Shown here: in pieces, positions 1 through 12,153 of the stretch | Layout of the letters: each line of letters begins with the position of its first letter | How positions within the stretch are numbered: position 1 is the first letter of the stretch | NCBI GenBank assembly: GCA_017562135.1 | Contig: QEYB01000895.1 | Coordinates: forward strand, 1,054,001-1,118,000 | Source of the DNA: Dipylidium caninum | Lineage: Eukaryota; Platyhelminthes; Cestoda; Cyclophyllidea; Dipylidiidae | Reading direction: 5' to 3' | DNA: 64,000 nucleotides | Program-made: the position numbers and the translations under genes | The notes under the pieces: model-generated | What the model was told of the DNA's origin: nothing | The model's database searches: none | The model's input: the letters and a program-made list of their open reading frames with translations, nothing else

Positions 1-1022
1 ACTAAGGCAATCAAATTTGCGGAACTCACTGTTATGTGAAGCCAAATTATGTCCCATAAGTGCAAATTTAGACGGGAAACTGAGTTCACATTTCGAGCAG
101 ATGTGATGAGAAGCTGGAATGTAGGTCATGAAGTTATTTTGGGGGAGGTGCGCGGCATCGACTGAGTGTAAGGCATGTCGAGCTAGTAAGATTGGTGACA
201 TTCGGTGGCGTCATCGAACTAGGATTTTTAAAGATTACGAGAATAATTTTTGGTCATGGTATAACCTGACATCAAAACGGAATGGATAAAGCCTAGGGTG
301 GAGAAGTTGAGTCGTTCAGAAAACAAATATATAAAATGGGACTAGATATGCACAGAAATGGTCACCTGAGTGAACGTTCTCGTGATGGCGTTTCATCGCA
401 AACTTGTTCGAAAACGTCTTATCGCATATAGGGCATACTCCGATTTCGACATCTGGAAATATAAGGAATAAGTTGCCACTTCCATTACAAGTACAAAATA
501 TCTTGAAGAGGCTCACGCTCGTGTACAATCCTCAAATGGCGATCAAGACTTTGCTTGCCGCAGAAATTCTTAAAACAAAAAGGGCAACTAGTGGGGTTAT
601 CGCCATCCATACTACGAAAAGGAAGTGATTCAGCCATTTCGTCGGGATGCACACGTCGCATGTGGCGTTGAATGGCAAAAGTAGTGAGAAATTTTCGGCC
701 GCAAATTTTGCATACTGAAGCTTCAGCTTCTAAAACACGGAGGGAAGACGAGTTACTAAAAAATGGACGTGAAGGTTCAAGGGGTGTTAAATTACGTTTG
801 TGCATAATTTTGAAGTGACGACGCATGCCGTGACGAGTTGCCATCACTGTCCCACAAATTGGACATGGGCCGGCTGTCAAAGACGACTCTAAATGGACCG
901 ATAGATTCGTATTCCATTGGTAAAAGGGTAGAGTTGATAAAGAGATGTAAATTACCTTTTATGCTCGTTATCTTGGGATCATTGGGATCGAGATGCACTT
1001 TTTTGGACGGTCTTTTGACCAT
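1..1022 (-). CDS. C2H2 zinc-finger protein (partial, runs off the left edge)
   Basis: Likely nuclear, nucleic-acid-binding protein; the target cannot be told. Proposed exons on the minus strand are 1022-956 (ATG, then MVKRPSKKVHLDP), 873-517, 452-366 and 113 to the edge. All junctions are GT-AG and the phases agree (phase 1 at each). Five C2H2 fingers are readable. Three are in exon 2 (cores CPICGTVMATRHGM, CKICGRKFLTTFAI and CPFCFKNFCGKQSL), one in exon 3 (CPICDKTFSNKFAM) and one in the edge exon (CSKCELSFPSKFAL, H-x4-H). The spacers between fingers are longer than the seven-residue linker of classic arrays, so this is not a KRAB/Kruppel-type tandem. The 5' end is uncertain because a CTTAG just upstream of the ATG could be a splice acceptor. 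The gene starts head to head with the RING gene about 450 bp away. Confidence 0.72.
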
Positions 1023-1467
1023 AATGAGCACAAATGACTAAGCGTTGGCCAAATGTATGTATCCGCAGAAGGACAAGGTTCTACATAAACAGTCGGAGTT
1101 ACGAGACCACTCAAATAAAATACGCCGTGTCTGATGTAAACATGAAGTCAACTTTAACATGCCAAGTACCAATCGGAATTACTTCAGAAGTATTTACACC
1201 AGTAAAGGGGACCGGAGGAACGAGGTCCGGAAATATAGGCTGATAAACAGTTAACAAATGTCAATAAAGGCGGTAAAAACAAGTGAAACCTCGGAAAGGA
1301 AACCTACACGGCCCTGACATTTAAGCGTCCCGCAAGATAATCAACCGACCTAACAATATTTCCTTACAACAAAAGCCCATTTCCAAATCTAATAATGCTA
1401 TATCTCTTTATTTTAATAAATATGTGAGTGTCCAGTTAGAATGCTGGTTCTGCTTTAGTTTTAATAT

Positions 1468-3164
1468 TTGACTTTATTACCGCGTGTTCTGACCCTGCTC
1501 CTGCCCGCTCTGTGCTTTATTGCTGTATTCGGATGTGAGTACGGGCCAATGCTCCTGACAATTGCAATAATTTTCGGTGTTGTCTCGTTAGCCTGTGGTA
1601 CTCTTGTTCTAGTAAGTGGTTTACAAACCCTATCTCTGATTAGATATCCCCGGTTGGCAATGCTTCTATTGAATTTGTTGATGCGGAAGCTTCATTTGGC
1701 GCCACCATTACTGAAGAATCTCCTCTTGTATGATTAACATTTTTTTTTTAACTTTGAAGGGTAAAATAGCGATAAGTGACCCACCTCTTGCCTGTTCAAC
1801 TGTCTACCCACCTCCTAACGACGCGGATGTATTCTTTGCTCTAATTGATCGAGGTGATTGTACCTTCGCCAAAAAAGTTGCAGCTGTGCAAACTGCTAAG
1901 TTTTATGGTGCAATAATAGTCAATGTCGAAAGCGACTACGTATTCCCAATGGGGTCGGATGGAAGTAAATTATGAAGCTAGCTAATCGTTTTAGATCTAA
2001 ATATTACTATTCCATCCATTATGGTTGGTCGCGCGTCCGGTGAGGCGATACGCTCGCGATATCTTTATAATTTTGGGTAGGATGTTTGCTTTTTAAAATC
2101 GTGCACTTCGTCTGGTTTGCTTAGTTTCAAAGCAAGAATGAAACCTAATCCAGGTCCTGCCATCGAATACTATTTGGTCCCATTATTGATAACCCTTTCT
2201 CTGTCCTTTTTGGCAATCATAATTTTCTTGGCCGTCCGAGTTGTCAGGACTTGTCTTCGTCAATCAAAAAATAGAATCAGTCGGGAAATTCTCAACAAGT
2301 TGCCTGAAATCCGTTTCTCTGAAGGTACTCCGAAATTTTTGCCTATATTTTTGCATAATTTTATTATACCCTTATTCATTGTTTTATTTATTTCAGATTA
2401 CATAAATCTATACGAAACATGCGCAATTTGCCTTGAGGATTATGCGATGGGTGAAAAATTAAGGGTTTTGCCATGTCATCACGGCACGTATAATTCATAT
2501 TCTCTGACGCAACATTTGTTGTCATCCGTAAAAATTATTGTGCCTGTTTTTAAGGTTCTCGTTTATCCCGTTTTCACTTTAATGTTTTTCGTGTCTGTCT
2601 ACGAAATTAAATCGAATGTGGTCACTAATTCTTACTAAGCGGTGTTTCTGGGTAGTCATTTAAATCACAAAACTTGCATTTACAGCATATCACAGCAAAT
2701 GTGTTGATCGTTGGCTCCTTCGGAGAGAAGGTTCATGCCCAGTGTGCAAATATCGAATTCATCGCATTCACGATGAGCCCGAGACTGATACGGAGGACAA
2801 TCATGCTGTAGACGAAGACGGGCGGATTGAGGATGTGAACGGAATCGGAGCTGAATCATTAGTGGCATTGAATGAATCGAGTTTACCTATCGAAAACTCC
2901 GGCGCTGAGTTTTCCCATGCCTCAAATTCAGCTGCTTTACTTGGTGGAAACGCTATAACCAATAGTGATGCAGAATATACTGAAGACGTTGATGATTTCG
3001 CCCCCCTTTTGAGTAAATCTGCGCCTGTCGTGTCTTGGCTTTCTGGTGGCCAGTTACCCTTTCGGTCTCCCACATGGCTCGGTTATGGTGAGTTAGTTTA
3101 TGAATCATTTTGGAGAACTTCAATTTTTGTATTCTTATTAAACCATATTTCCCGGTTTTTGTGA
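1468..3164 (+). CDS. PA-TM-RING E3 ubiquitin ligase, RNF13/RNF167 type
   Basis: A membrane-anchored RING-H2 ubiquitin ligase of the endosome/lysosome pathway. Exons 1644-1727, 1760-1964, 1995-2076, 2125-2324, 2397-2483 and 2686-3087 join in phase. The protease-associated domain is clear (FVDAEASFGATI, then LIDRGDCTFAKKV and NVESDYVFPMGSDG). It is followed by a transmembrane helix (EYYLVPLLITLSLSF) and a basic stretch, then the RING-H2 split over two exons (ETCAICLEDY, RVLPCHH, then YHSKCVDRWL and GSCPVC). After the RING comes an acidic tail (DEPETDTEDN), as in RNF13. The intron inside the RING has a GC donor. The signal-peptide exon is unsure: the hydrophobic stretch from 1468 has no in-frame ATG, and its strongest donor (GTGAGT) does not give the right phase. 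The C-terminus is also unsure: either read-through to the stop at 3162-3164, or splicing at GTGAGT 3088 to an exon I did not identify. Confidence 0.82.
2484..2685 (+). other. GC-AG intron inside the RING domain
   Basis: The upstream exon ends CATCACG and the intron begins GCACGT. The acceptor is TTTACAG at 2685. Only this GC donor restores the RING-H2 reading frame (LPCHH-A-YHSKC). The nearby GT at 2488 would put the second half of the RING out of frame. The inference rests on protein family alignment and phase, not on transcript data. Confidence 0.7.
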
Positions 3165-5166
3165 CTAAGTGCCTTGCTTTCGTTTTTAATATAGTCTTAA
3201 ATCCTACGTGTTATTAATTTTCATTTATAAAATCTTTTGCCTTGCAATCTGCTCCTTAGCTTCGCCTTTGGATTAATGCTTGCTTTATTCCGTCACTTCT
3301 TGTGCTTATTTTATAATTTTTACACCTTACGCCTTTTCTGCCATTGTACAAGAGTTGTCGGGTTATCGGTTCAGCGAACTTATTTCGGAATTTGGTGTTT
3401 TCCCATTTGTATTGAAAAAAATGAGGTATTTTATATCATCCTGTTACCGTTTAATATCACCTATTTTGTACTGTCTAGCTCGTTTATGCTCTTCTGAAGG
3501 TTCCTAAATCTTGTTACTGAATCTGTTACATATATCAGTGCATATGACCGTAAGAACTACATAACTCTGCGCAATCTAGTCTTTCGTTGTAATATACATA
3601 AATTTGTATAATCCATTTTTTTACACCAGCGGGTTTGGTGCGTCAGGCGAAAAAGACAACCTTCAGTGGTTATATGTTACATTACATGGCATATCGATTT
3701 TAGACACAACTACTCAAACAAATTTACTAGGTAACATAATATGTAATCCAATTGTCAATATTTTTCTTTTAAAGTTGGGCAAATTAACTAAAGTCTAAGG
3801 GATTCGTTCCTCCTGCGGCATTGTAGCCTCCTATTTATAATCAGTTCGACGGGTACTTGTCTTTAGCCAGGAATTGCTTTTTGTACTCATTTATCTTCCT
3901 AGTACAGACTCTACTTAAATGTAATATGTTTTCGAATTTTGACGTCAAACTTCAGTTTCGTGCCAGTTTTTCCTTTGACCATTTAAGAATTATTTTATAC
4001 ATTCCAGCACAATTTTGTTTAGTATCAGATTTTTCATACATTGGACCGTAGTGTTTTTTCCCGAGAGTTGTGTGCAACCAACTGTGATACAATAGTAACC
4101 CAAACCGTTTTCTTCACTTTTGGTGTTTTATCCGTCACAAGAGGAATATATCATTGTTTATTCCACATTGTCTTCAGTCTTTTCCTCTGCTCAACTACCC
4201 TTCTTCGTTCACATTAATCTTTTGACATTTTTGGAGTCGCCTTAAACAGTCACGCTGTTACGCTGAGAATGTTAGCGATTCATAATCATTTTTTGAGAAC
4301 CAACTACCATTCTAGTCAAAGACAATGGCAAATTTATTAGATTTACGTTAGCACGAACTCCGGACTTTATCTGTTAACAGAATCACTATATTTTTATGAT
4401 ACTCATATATTATTTTTCTATCCTACATAAAGGACACCAAATAGTTCATTAGCATCAAACTATCGTGTTATCTTGACATACGTATGCTCAGAGTTGTCTT
4501 GGTCTTACCAGTTATTATAAGGTAACACAACTAGTTTTCGCTGCCATAAGAATAGATTTTTTTGTCTTCCGATCCTCAAGATAATGCGGCGGCAGAAACT
4601 TTGGATGAACAGTGCTTCCGGCCGACAACATCCGAACAGGACATTAAGGTGTGCACCCGTGCCACCGACCTTCCTTTTCAAACACCTGCCAACACGTAAA
4701 CGCAGAAACGTCGGGAAGCGCAGCAACACTCCTCGCGTGACGTGTAGGAGCAACTTTGTGATTATACTTTAATTTCACTTTACATTTCCCCTTCCTCCAA
4801 ATTCTACCCATCCGCGATGTCCACTGAAAGTATCCCCGCTATTGCATCATTTCGACAACCTCAGTATTTTATGATCTAATTTGTACAACGACAAAGGATA
4901 ACATATGAGAATCTAAAAATGGAATGTCTTGTGCTACACACTTTGATGAAGTTCATGGGGCCAAGAACTTCTCTGCGAATCAGAACAAGCTTACTTAAGC
5001 TAAGCGTTTTGTCAAATGTCAAATTCGCAATTTTTATCCAATCCAAAGTCAGATTTTACATAACAGTTCGTACCATCTCTTGGAAGAAAAAACAAGTATT
5101 TTGTCACGAGATCACTTATTTAAGGATGGAGTACTATGTACAAGTAGAGAAATCAATTAAGAGAGA
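3165..5166. other. Spacer between convergent RING and mLST8 genes
   Basis: AT-rich, with scattered short open frames on both strands and no recognisable domain. It may hold the last exon and 3' UTR of the RING gene: CACCAG at 3624-3630 is a possible acceptor whose phase fits, but the peptide after it is not recognisable. Overlapping frames near 4505-4772 on both strands look like chance. Confidence 0.5.
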
Positions 5167-6573
5167 CTAGCCAGTGGAACCGCTAAGGGATTGGTCGCGG
5201 AAAGCGATGCACGTGATGGCGCGTTGATGACCCTTGTATTCCAGATGCGGTTCCATGAAGGTGCGGTCGAACGACTGACCTCTCTGTTGACAGTCCTCGA
5301 GATTCCAGAGGCGCGCAATAGCATCCGAATGCGCAGAAATGAGATAACGCGAATCCGCGGAGAAAGCACAGTCCCAGGCCCAGTAAAGAGCTTCACTAGC
5401 TTGCAAAACATTCACTATGGTGTAGTCGGCTGTTCGAACTAGATTTATTTTACCATCTGCACCGCAGGTCGCAAGCAATGTGCTATCTGGTGAGAATTCA
5501 CATTTCAGGGCGTAGGTGCTGTGAATTTTGGAGTTATGCTGAGGAGAAAATGAAAAAGACGGCTGCTGAAGCTTCATCTAGGGCACTTTGGCGGCTTAAA
5601 ATATTGTTTCACAAAAAAATGCCATTAGCAGAGTAACCAATCGTATGTTTCACTAAAGAAATTGGAGAAAAAACTGTTAATTTGCACCACAGGGATATCG
5701 ATTACCTTTTCAGAGGGTTTGAAAGCCATACTGCCAGCGAGAGACCAAATAATGATACAGCCAGAAGCATTGACTGCGGCAAGGGAAGTGCCCTCGGCAT
5801 TGATCGATATCGAATGAATGGGACCGGCGCGAATATCAGGACATATCACACCAACTTGTCCATTTCGCAAATCCCAAGTATAGATTTCACCTTTATCATT
5901 GCTGAAGAGTATTTCCACTTGATTAGGATGGAGAACCATTGAGTTTATACTCGCTGAACTCTGTATAACAAAACTTAAATACATAATTGGCATATTTGCG
6001 AAGCAAAAGGAAACCACTACTGCAATAAGGGACAAGCAAATTAAACCAGTGACAGAAAAAATTAGACCTACGTGACATGTCCCCGAGGCTGATTGAGCAC
6101 TATGACTAGAACTTCGCCAATCGAATATTTTTGCGACTTTGTCTTCACCGCCGGCATAGGTCCACCTACCTCGAGCATCGTGTCCAATAACGTTCACGTT
6201 TTTTGAGAATTCCGTGAGGACAGTCAAGGGAGTTGCGCCACCGAACACATCATAAATGCGAATTTTTCCAAAACCGGCTGCCGCCAGATATCGGCCGTCA
6301 TAAGTAAAAGCCAATGAATTAACCTATTAAATGGGGGATGTATCGCGAGCAAACTGGTAGCAAAATAGACAGAGCCAAAAGATAAAGTGCAACTAACAGG
6401 TTACGCATTACTGATGACCAGCGAAAACAAAAAGATCAAAGTCTTCTAACCTGAGAATCGTTGTGGTCAAATCCCTGCATGTATCTCCCTGTGCTCGGTT
6501 GCCACATGCGTATAATGTGGTCAAATCCACCGGTAGCAAAAGAGATTAACTGATCACCTGTATCGTCTATCAT
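5167..6573 (-). CDS. MLST8: mLST8/LST8, WD40 subunit of TOR complexes
   Basis: Seven-bladed WD40 protein that binds the TOR kinase domain and is part of both TORC1 and TORC2. Exons are 6573-6451, 6323-6072, 5960-5706 and 5577-5167. Each length is a multiple of three (123, 252, 255, 411), giving 346 residues, close to the 326 of human mLST8. The start MIDDTGDQL is followed by FATGGFDHIIRMWQPSTG, which is the family N-terminus. Later landmarks are GRWTYAGGEDKVAKIFDWR, the repeat with VLHPNQVEILFSNDKGEI, then CEFSPDSTLLATCGADG and the last blade with GHQRAITCIAF before the stop. All donors and acceptors are GT-AG and all introns are phase 0 (111-129 bp). There is a small C-terminal extension (SLSGSTG). 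The gene is divergent from Rab7 and I see no frameshift. Confidence 0.95.
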
Positions 6574-7377
6574 CCTTAAGAAAAATAGACCATTCACTAG
6601 TACACAAGTCAAAAAATGTAAACAACAACGAGTATGAACAAGACAGTCTTAACAGCAGAGGTACAGTATACGTGATAAACAATACGAATTAAAGAAACCT
6701 GGAGGAAACTTCTTTGGTGAAGTTCTTTTGCAGAAAAGTCACTAACTGTGAAGGGGTGAAGCTGCAAGATTTGAAGGAAGGACACAGAATAAAGGATACA
6801 GAAACAAGAGGAGATAATATCACTTAATAGTCACGGTGTTGCACGCCCAAATCCTAAATTTTATTATTGCATTCGGCTAAAATAATCGTGGTGAGTTGTA
6901 GATTTAAGGCTAAATATCTTTTCACCAAGGTGCCATATAACTAAAACTAGTTACCCATTATCTATTAGGTGTCATTTGCTTTTTAAGCTCAAGGGAAAAT
7001 GATAGTTTTGGCACATTTTGTAGGCCTGACAAATATGCATTATCGACGTTGAGGTGTTTAAAAGTTTTTATAAACCATTAATCTCGCGTGCTTTCGCGGC
7101 TAGTAATTTTTTGGCGCCAATCACATTTGCAAACCGTCAAATTCTTAATTTATTCTTAATTTATCACACGCAATTTTTAAGCTTCTAATACTTGCTACAA
7201 ACCTTACTGCACCCGTAATTGGTAAGATATATTTGTGATTTGTTTCTTTCGTTAGATCCCTATGCATTAAAATGCCGTCCGAATTTTTAAATTAGCCATT
7301 AGCCGTTGTAGGTCGTTCTTACCTCGGGGTGTTCCGCTTTTGTTTTGCGATCCGAGCCGAAATTGCCGTCTCTAGAT
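6574..7377. promoter_or_regulatory. Shared 5' region of mLST8 and Rab7
   Basis: About 800 bp separate the two start codons, which point away from each other, so promoters for both genes must lie here or in unseen 5' exons. The stretch is AT-rich. A short direct repeat of TTCTTAATTTAT sits near 7141-7162. No TATA box or factor site can be assigned with confidence. Confidence 0.4.
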
Positions 7378-8220
7378 ATGTCGTCCGGTCGTAAAAAGAT
7401 CCTACTCAAAGTCATCATACTCGGTGACAGCGGGTATGTGCCTGGTATTCTGTCGTATTTCTTTAGCGTTGGAAAGACCTCCCTTATGAATCAATATGTC
7501 ACGCAGCGGTTTAGCAACCAGTACAAAGCCACTATTGGTGCCGATTTCCTCACGAAGGAAACTATGGTTGATGATCGTGTGGTAACTTTACAAATCTGGG
7601 ATACAGCTGGACAGGAACGCTTCCAGTCCCTCGGAGTGGCATTCTATCGTGGTGCTGATTGTTGTGTACTTGTTTACGATGTGACAATGCCAAACACTTT
7701 TAAAACCTTGGATTCTTGGCGAGATGAGTTTCTTATTCAGGCCAGCCCTCGCGACCCCGAGAATTTTCCATTTATTTTAATTGGTAATAAAATAGACCTT
7801 CCTAATAGAGCCGTAAGTCTTATTAATTTGTATCGGCCCTAAGTCGTTTTTTTTTACAGTTTTTTTTGAGAAAGTATTAAGGTCTTATTAATGGGAGCTT
7901 ACCCCATTTATATTTTCATTTGTGATGGTCTTCACCAATCTTAGATCCCCGCCACGTTTAAATGTGATTTTTTTATTTTTAATTTCTCTTGGTAAATGCT
8001 GTCCCAGGTATTTCGTTTATTACTTTCTTCGCTGTAGTGAGCCAAAAATTTTACTTTTTTTATTAAACCTAAATTTTCCCAGATAACGGAGAGACGAGCT
8101 CAACAGTGGTGTCAAGCGAAAGGGAACATTCCCTACTTTGAATGTAGCGCCAAGGAGACAACTAATGTGAAACAGGCTTTCCAGGAAGTAGCGCGTGTTG
8201 CTCTTTCACAGGAAACCGAG
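7378..8220 (+). CDS. RAB7: Small GTPase Rab7 (C-terminal exon not found)
   Basis: GTPase that controls late endosome to lysosome traffic. Exons are 7378-7433, 7467-7812 and 8083-8220, giving 180 residues in frame. All nucleotide-binding motifs are present: P-loop GDSGVGKTS (split by a 33 bp intron), effector loop with [24 protein letters not shown] and SAKE. Rab7-specific stretches include FRGADCC-type [14 protein letters not shown] and [20 protein letters not shown]. The start [19 protein letters not shown] aligns with the family. The third exon ends QETE before a GTAACC donor. About 27 residues with the prenylated C-terminal cysteines should follow. I tried the acceptors between 8221 and 10217 and none gave a Rab7 tail. 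The exon may be poorly conserved, broken by a base error, or missing. Confidence 0.92.
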
Positions 8221-10217
8221 GTAACCTTTTTTGATGGACTGCTATGTTATTTCATTTTTTGTTATGCTATTGTTTTCTATGCATAGTTTGTCGAATATTT
8301 GCGGAGCCTTTTTAAGTCTCTCTTGTGACTCTTGACTTTACTCTAAATTGGCAACATAAATATTAGGGTACTTTGTGTATTGTGCATACGTTTTAAAAGA
8401 AATTTTACTCTATAATCAGCTAATTGTCTGAACATCGGTTTTCCTTTATTCGAAGCCTGATACAGTGAACGATTGTCCTGACCAAATCCATCTTGGCGCT
8501 CACAGAACCAATCGTGGCAACGATTGCAGTTGTTAGCGGCATAGAATCCTGTTGGGCAAATACTTATGTCTTCATATCTCAGTGAACACAATCGATTTAT
8601 GAAACTTCTATTCAGTAATCTTGCATCATTTGCATACACTTTCATTCATCTTTTCTTAACCGTTGTCATTTCTCCACACTACCTAGTCTGCTCTGTTTTG
8701 CGTAAGCGGTTGCGGACTTCGTGGGGCTTTGTCTATCTCATGTAAATAATTACGCAATAAATCGATTTGGCTAATTCCTGCTCTCTTAAATCACACTTGC
8801 ATGCATGTCCACATCTTGAGTCTGAAATCTTTTTCGCGATATGTCTTGCTATGTACTAATTTTCTCATTCATATTGAAGTAACTTGCGTCACAAATATTT
8901 TCGCGTATGTACCGATTAGTGAATAGTCTTCTTTTTTTATTTCTGCAGTGAAAAAATTCAGACTGGACTATTTCACTAACACCCAAACAATTACAATTAG
9001 CATTTAGATATTTCTAATTTTGGCCCGCAGCCACTGCTGATAGTTATGCCTTGATTTAGTTCCTATACGCTGATAGTTTATAAAAGTGCCTAAATCCGTC
9101 TTACGTAGGAATTCACGTGACTCAGCAGCCTGGTTTATATAATCACCTGGTAAGATTTGAGGGCTGAAACGTCACGCGTTTCAAGTTGCTTGACGATGCG
9201 CGCATCATAACTTCTTGACGCATTTTGATTTAGTTTTTCGTTACCTTGGGATTCATTTACATATTGGTAGTATAATTTGGTGTTCTCAATTATGCGGAAT
9301 TTTTATACAATTTGTTTCTTGAAAGTACATTTAAATCCTGCGTTATCTCCTCTGTCGATGGCCGTATTAACGTTACTTTAAGACTTAGGCTTTGTTCATA
9401 TTGTGGTGTATTTATTAAAAACCGGTTTGATGATGTGAGTAGGTGCAATGACCGTCACATGTCAGTGACTGCTGCGACATCTGTCGTTTATGTTAGTAAC
9501 GGTCGTTGCATTTTTCACATCCTCATTGGTTACTGTTAATTATAATACTCTCCTCTACCGGGCATATCAATATGTAAAATAAATATTAACTAGGGATTTG
9601 GAAACCCCACTTCCTCGTTAAGTGTGACTGTATTTAAATATAGAATAGTGCGACTCGTTGCGGTTCATCGGCTTGCTGACGTGCGACGATTCCTCTGAGC
9701 TTGATCCCGATTGTTTACTCTATCTCGTACCAATGAAAATTCAAAGCCATGGCCCGATTTAAATTCTCGTCAGTGACTCGAACTTCATCCTTTTGTTGAT
9801 AATTTTAGTAGCTTGTTATCACGATTAGCTTGTAATGTTCCACAGAGTGGTGGGTGATTATTTTTTTTGATGGAATCTGAGTCCATAGGTTGGAATGTGT
9901 TCTTCATGAAAGTACTTTGCAATTGGCACATTGCATTGCGCCGGTTTGGTTATTACTATCAGCCCAACAAGCGACTTGCAGTTAATTTGTGCTTTCTTCG
10001 AAACCAGTTTCGTATTCACCTGAACGTTTTTGACGCCTTTCCGTAATTTTCATTTTCTGTTCATTCAAAAACAATCTAATACTAACTGTGATGTGTAGAA
10101 ATGGTAACTTTTATGTGCAACAGTGGTTTATGCGAGTCACAAATCGGAGTTTTTTTTTTCATGTACTTTCCTACGATAAATTGCACTTCAATGAATCTAG
10201 TAGCGATCCCTTGTAGA
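8221..10217. other. Spacer / Rab7 3' region without an identified exon
   Basis: It should contain the last Rab7 exon and 3' UTR, neither of which I could place. On the minus strand a 100-codon frame (8343-8645) encodes a cysteine-bearing peptide (CPTGFYAANNCNRCHDWFC). It matches no family I recognise. The rest is AT-rich with no open frames of note. Confidence 0.4.
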
Positions 10218-11845
10218 ATGGATGATAAGACCCAAATTATGTACTTGCGAGAAAAGGTAGACTTCCTTGATAAGCAGGATTGCCTGAGCTGTAAGCTGTT
10301 CGGTTCGACAGCCTGCTTGGCCATGGCCGGATACACTGCCTACTGGAGTCTGCGCCAGTGTACACAATATCGAGGTGTCACCCGTTTGGCTTACCTAACC
10401 TCCTGCTTTGGCCTCGCTTCAGGTTAGATTGACAATAGAATGATTTGAATGGTTTTTTTTTCACAAATCTGTTAACGCGTTTTGGTTTAAATATTGAAAT
10501 GTGTTATGATGAATAATGGCTAAATTAGTGACGTTTTGAGAAAATTAGTCTGATAACTATCTATACTTCTGGTCAAAGATGGTTTCGGGAGAACTGCCAC
10601 AAGTGCTGGTGTCAGTTGTAAGATAGCGAAAGAAGGGCCTTTGGTTTAATAGACTTCATTAATGTGTTCAAAATAAGTGTAATAATAATTAATAATTATT
10701 TCTTATGGTAAACATAATCATCTAATGTCCCTTGTTGCAATCAACGGCCTAGTAGGTAGAGGAAGGCTTAAACGGCTCTGTTCTTTAGAGCATGTACCGG
10801 GGAACTTTTGCGTACTATTTCTCAAGGGATACCACTCCATAAATTCCATCTTTCTAATTTGTTGATCTCTACGACCACCCTCATTTTTATTTTAATACCC
10901 ATTGCTCAATTTACCTTTATTGTGTACTTGTATAACGTCAAGGGAAGTATTAGTCACTTGACGTAGGAATATTGGGAGAATGATGTGATTGAAAAAACGT
11001 GCTCATGTATAATTCATCTCATCATAAGGTCAGAATCTACTCATGCTTGATTACTGGACAATGAAACTCGTAATTGTTTTAAGTACCGATCTTGGGGTTA
11101 TATTTTGTTTAATTTTTATCAACTAGGCCTTCACTTTGGTTGTTTGATATTCGATCTTTATTCCTAACACTTTCAGACCCTGTGCACCACCCTATACAAA
11201 CATGCTTGTAGCGGAAAATTTGGTATAAATCATTTTGGAGTAACCGATGCTTTCATCTTTCGTTTATGAAAATGAACTAATGAGAGGACACTTTGCATCT
11301 TAAGGACACGCCATTTATTAAAACTGATGCGGTATGTTTGTGTAGCTTCCATAACTGTTCAAATTGATATTGACTTGGGCACATTGTTGCACTGTTGCTG
11401 TTGACTAGAAATCAGTGAAATTTTCTCTAGGCCTATGGATTTTGAGTAAGCCATTACGGTAGTTATTAGGTTCAGCTACTTCTGGCGAAACCAGACGAAA
11501 ACCCTGTAATCTTAAGTAAAACCGTTTTGGCAATGGAATTTGGTTAATTTTGGTTTGCAAAGGAGATAAAAACAATTTATGTTGCAAGACAAGCAGAGTG
11601 AACAAACTCCTTCAATCCTCTCGACTTTGCACCACATATGGCCTGTCGCCACAAGATTTTGTGTGCTACAATCACATTTTGCGACGCGGAGAGGTGTTGG
11701 CTTGTCGTTAATTTAGAACTAAGGTTACGCGTCGGTGTCCAAGTGACTGTAGAAATTGGCTCCGCCTTCAGCTACCCTACTCAGCCTACCTGTCTTCTTT
11801 TCTTTAGGTTTGGCATATCTGGGAGTCAAACGCGCCTTCCAATAA
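10218..11845 (+). CDS. DMAC1-like small mitochondrial membrane protein (DUF4536 type)
   Basis: Two exons, 10218-10422 and 11808-11845, join in phase 1 across a 1385 bp intron to give 80 residues ending LAYLGVKRAFQ. The conserved feature is the DCLSCKLFGS motif followed by a small hydrophobic helix (ACLAMAGYTAYW). A second hydrophobic segment (LAYLTSCFGLASGLAYLGV) is completed only by the second exon. This CxxC-helix-helix layout matches the short DMAC1/TMEM261 family, whose human member helps assemble the distal membrane arm of respiratory complex I. That role is inferred from the family. Without splicing the frame would stop right after the donor, at 10425. In-frame upstream Met codons exist, but the stretch there includes poly-T and looks non-coding. 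Confidence 0.6.
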
Positions 11846-11846
11846 A
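11841..11846 (+). terminator. AATAAA polyadenylation signal overlapping the DMAC1-like stop codon
   Basis: AATAAA directly overlaps the TAA stop of the DMAC1-like gene. This supports the second exon as the true 3' end. Confidence 0.45.
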
Positions 11847-12153
11847 ACCCTTGACAAATATCGGATGTAAATATTTCCCAATTAGACGTAGACCACTTAA
11901 TTGTTTCCTAAAGGTGTACCAACCATGCTTTACTACCCGCGCCGATGCATTCTTGCAACAGCACATTGGGATAGGCTACAACAAGGATATTGATGTGACT
12001 TGGAAAGTATATGAAGTAAAAAACGACCAAAATTCATGAGACTCAGGGGTTCAAAAAAAATATTGAAGACGCAGCAGGAGCGCAACCCCGTGGCTCAAGT
12101 TTATTTACACAAAATACATCGCATTTTTACAGTTTACCACTTCTTGGAGTCTG

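Noticed and set aside
4505..4772. Overlapping arginine-rich frames on both strands
   Set aside because: No family signature or splice context; an antisense overlap of this kind is common by chance.
10101..10217. Upstream in-frame Met codons as the DMAC1-like start
   Set aside because: The stretch includes a poly-T run and unusual residues, and the alignable protein starts at the later ATG.
11350..11412. A frame ending in three cysteines, as a Rab7 prenylation tail
   Set aside because: It lies beyond the DMAC1-like first exon, and no acceptor gives the right phase from Rab7.
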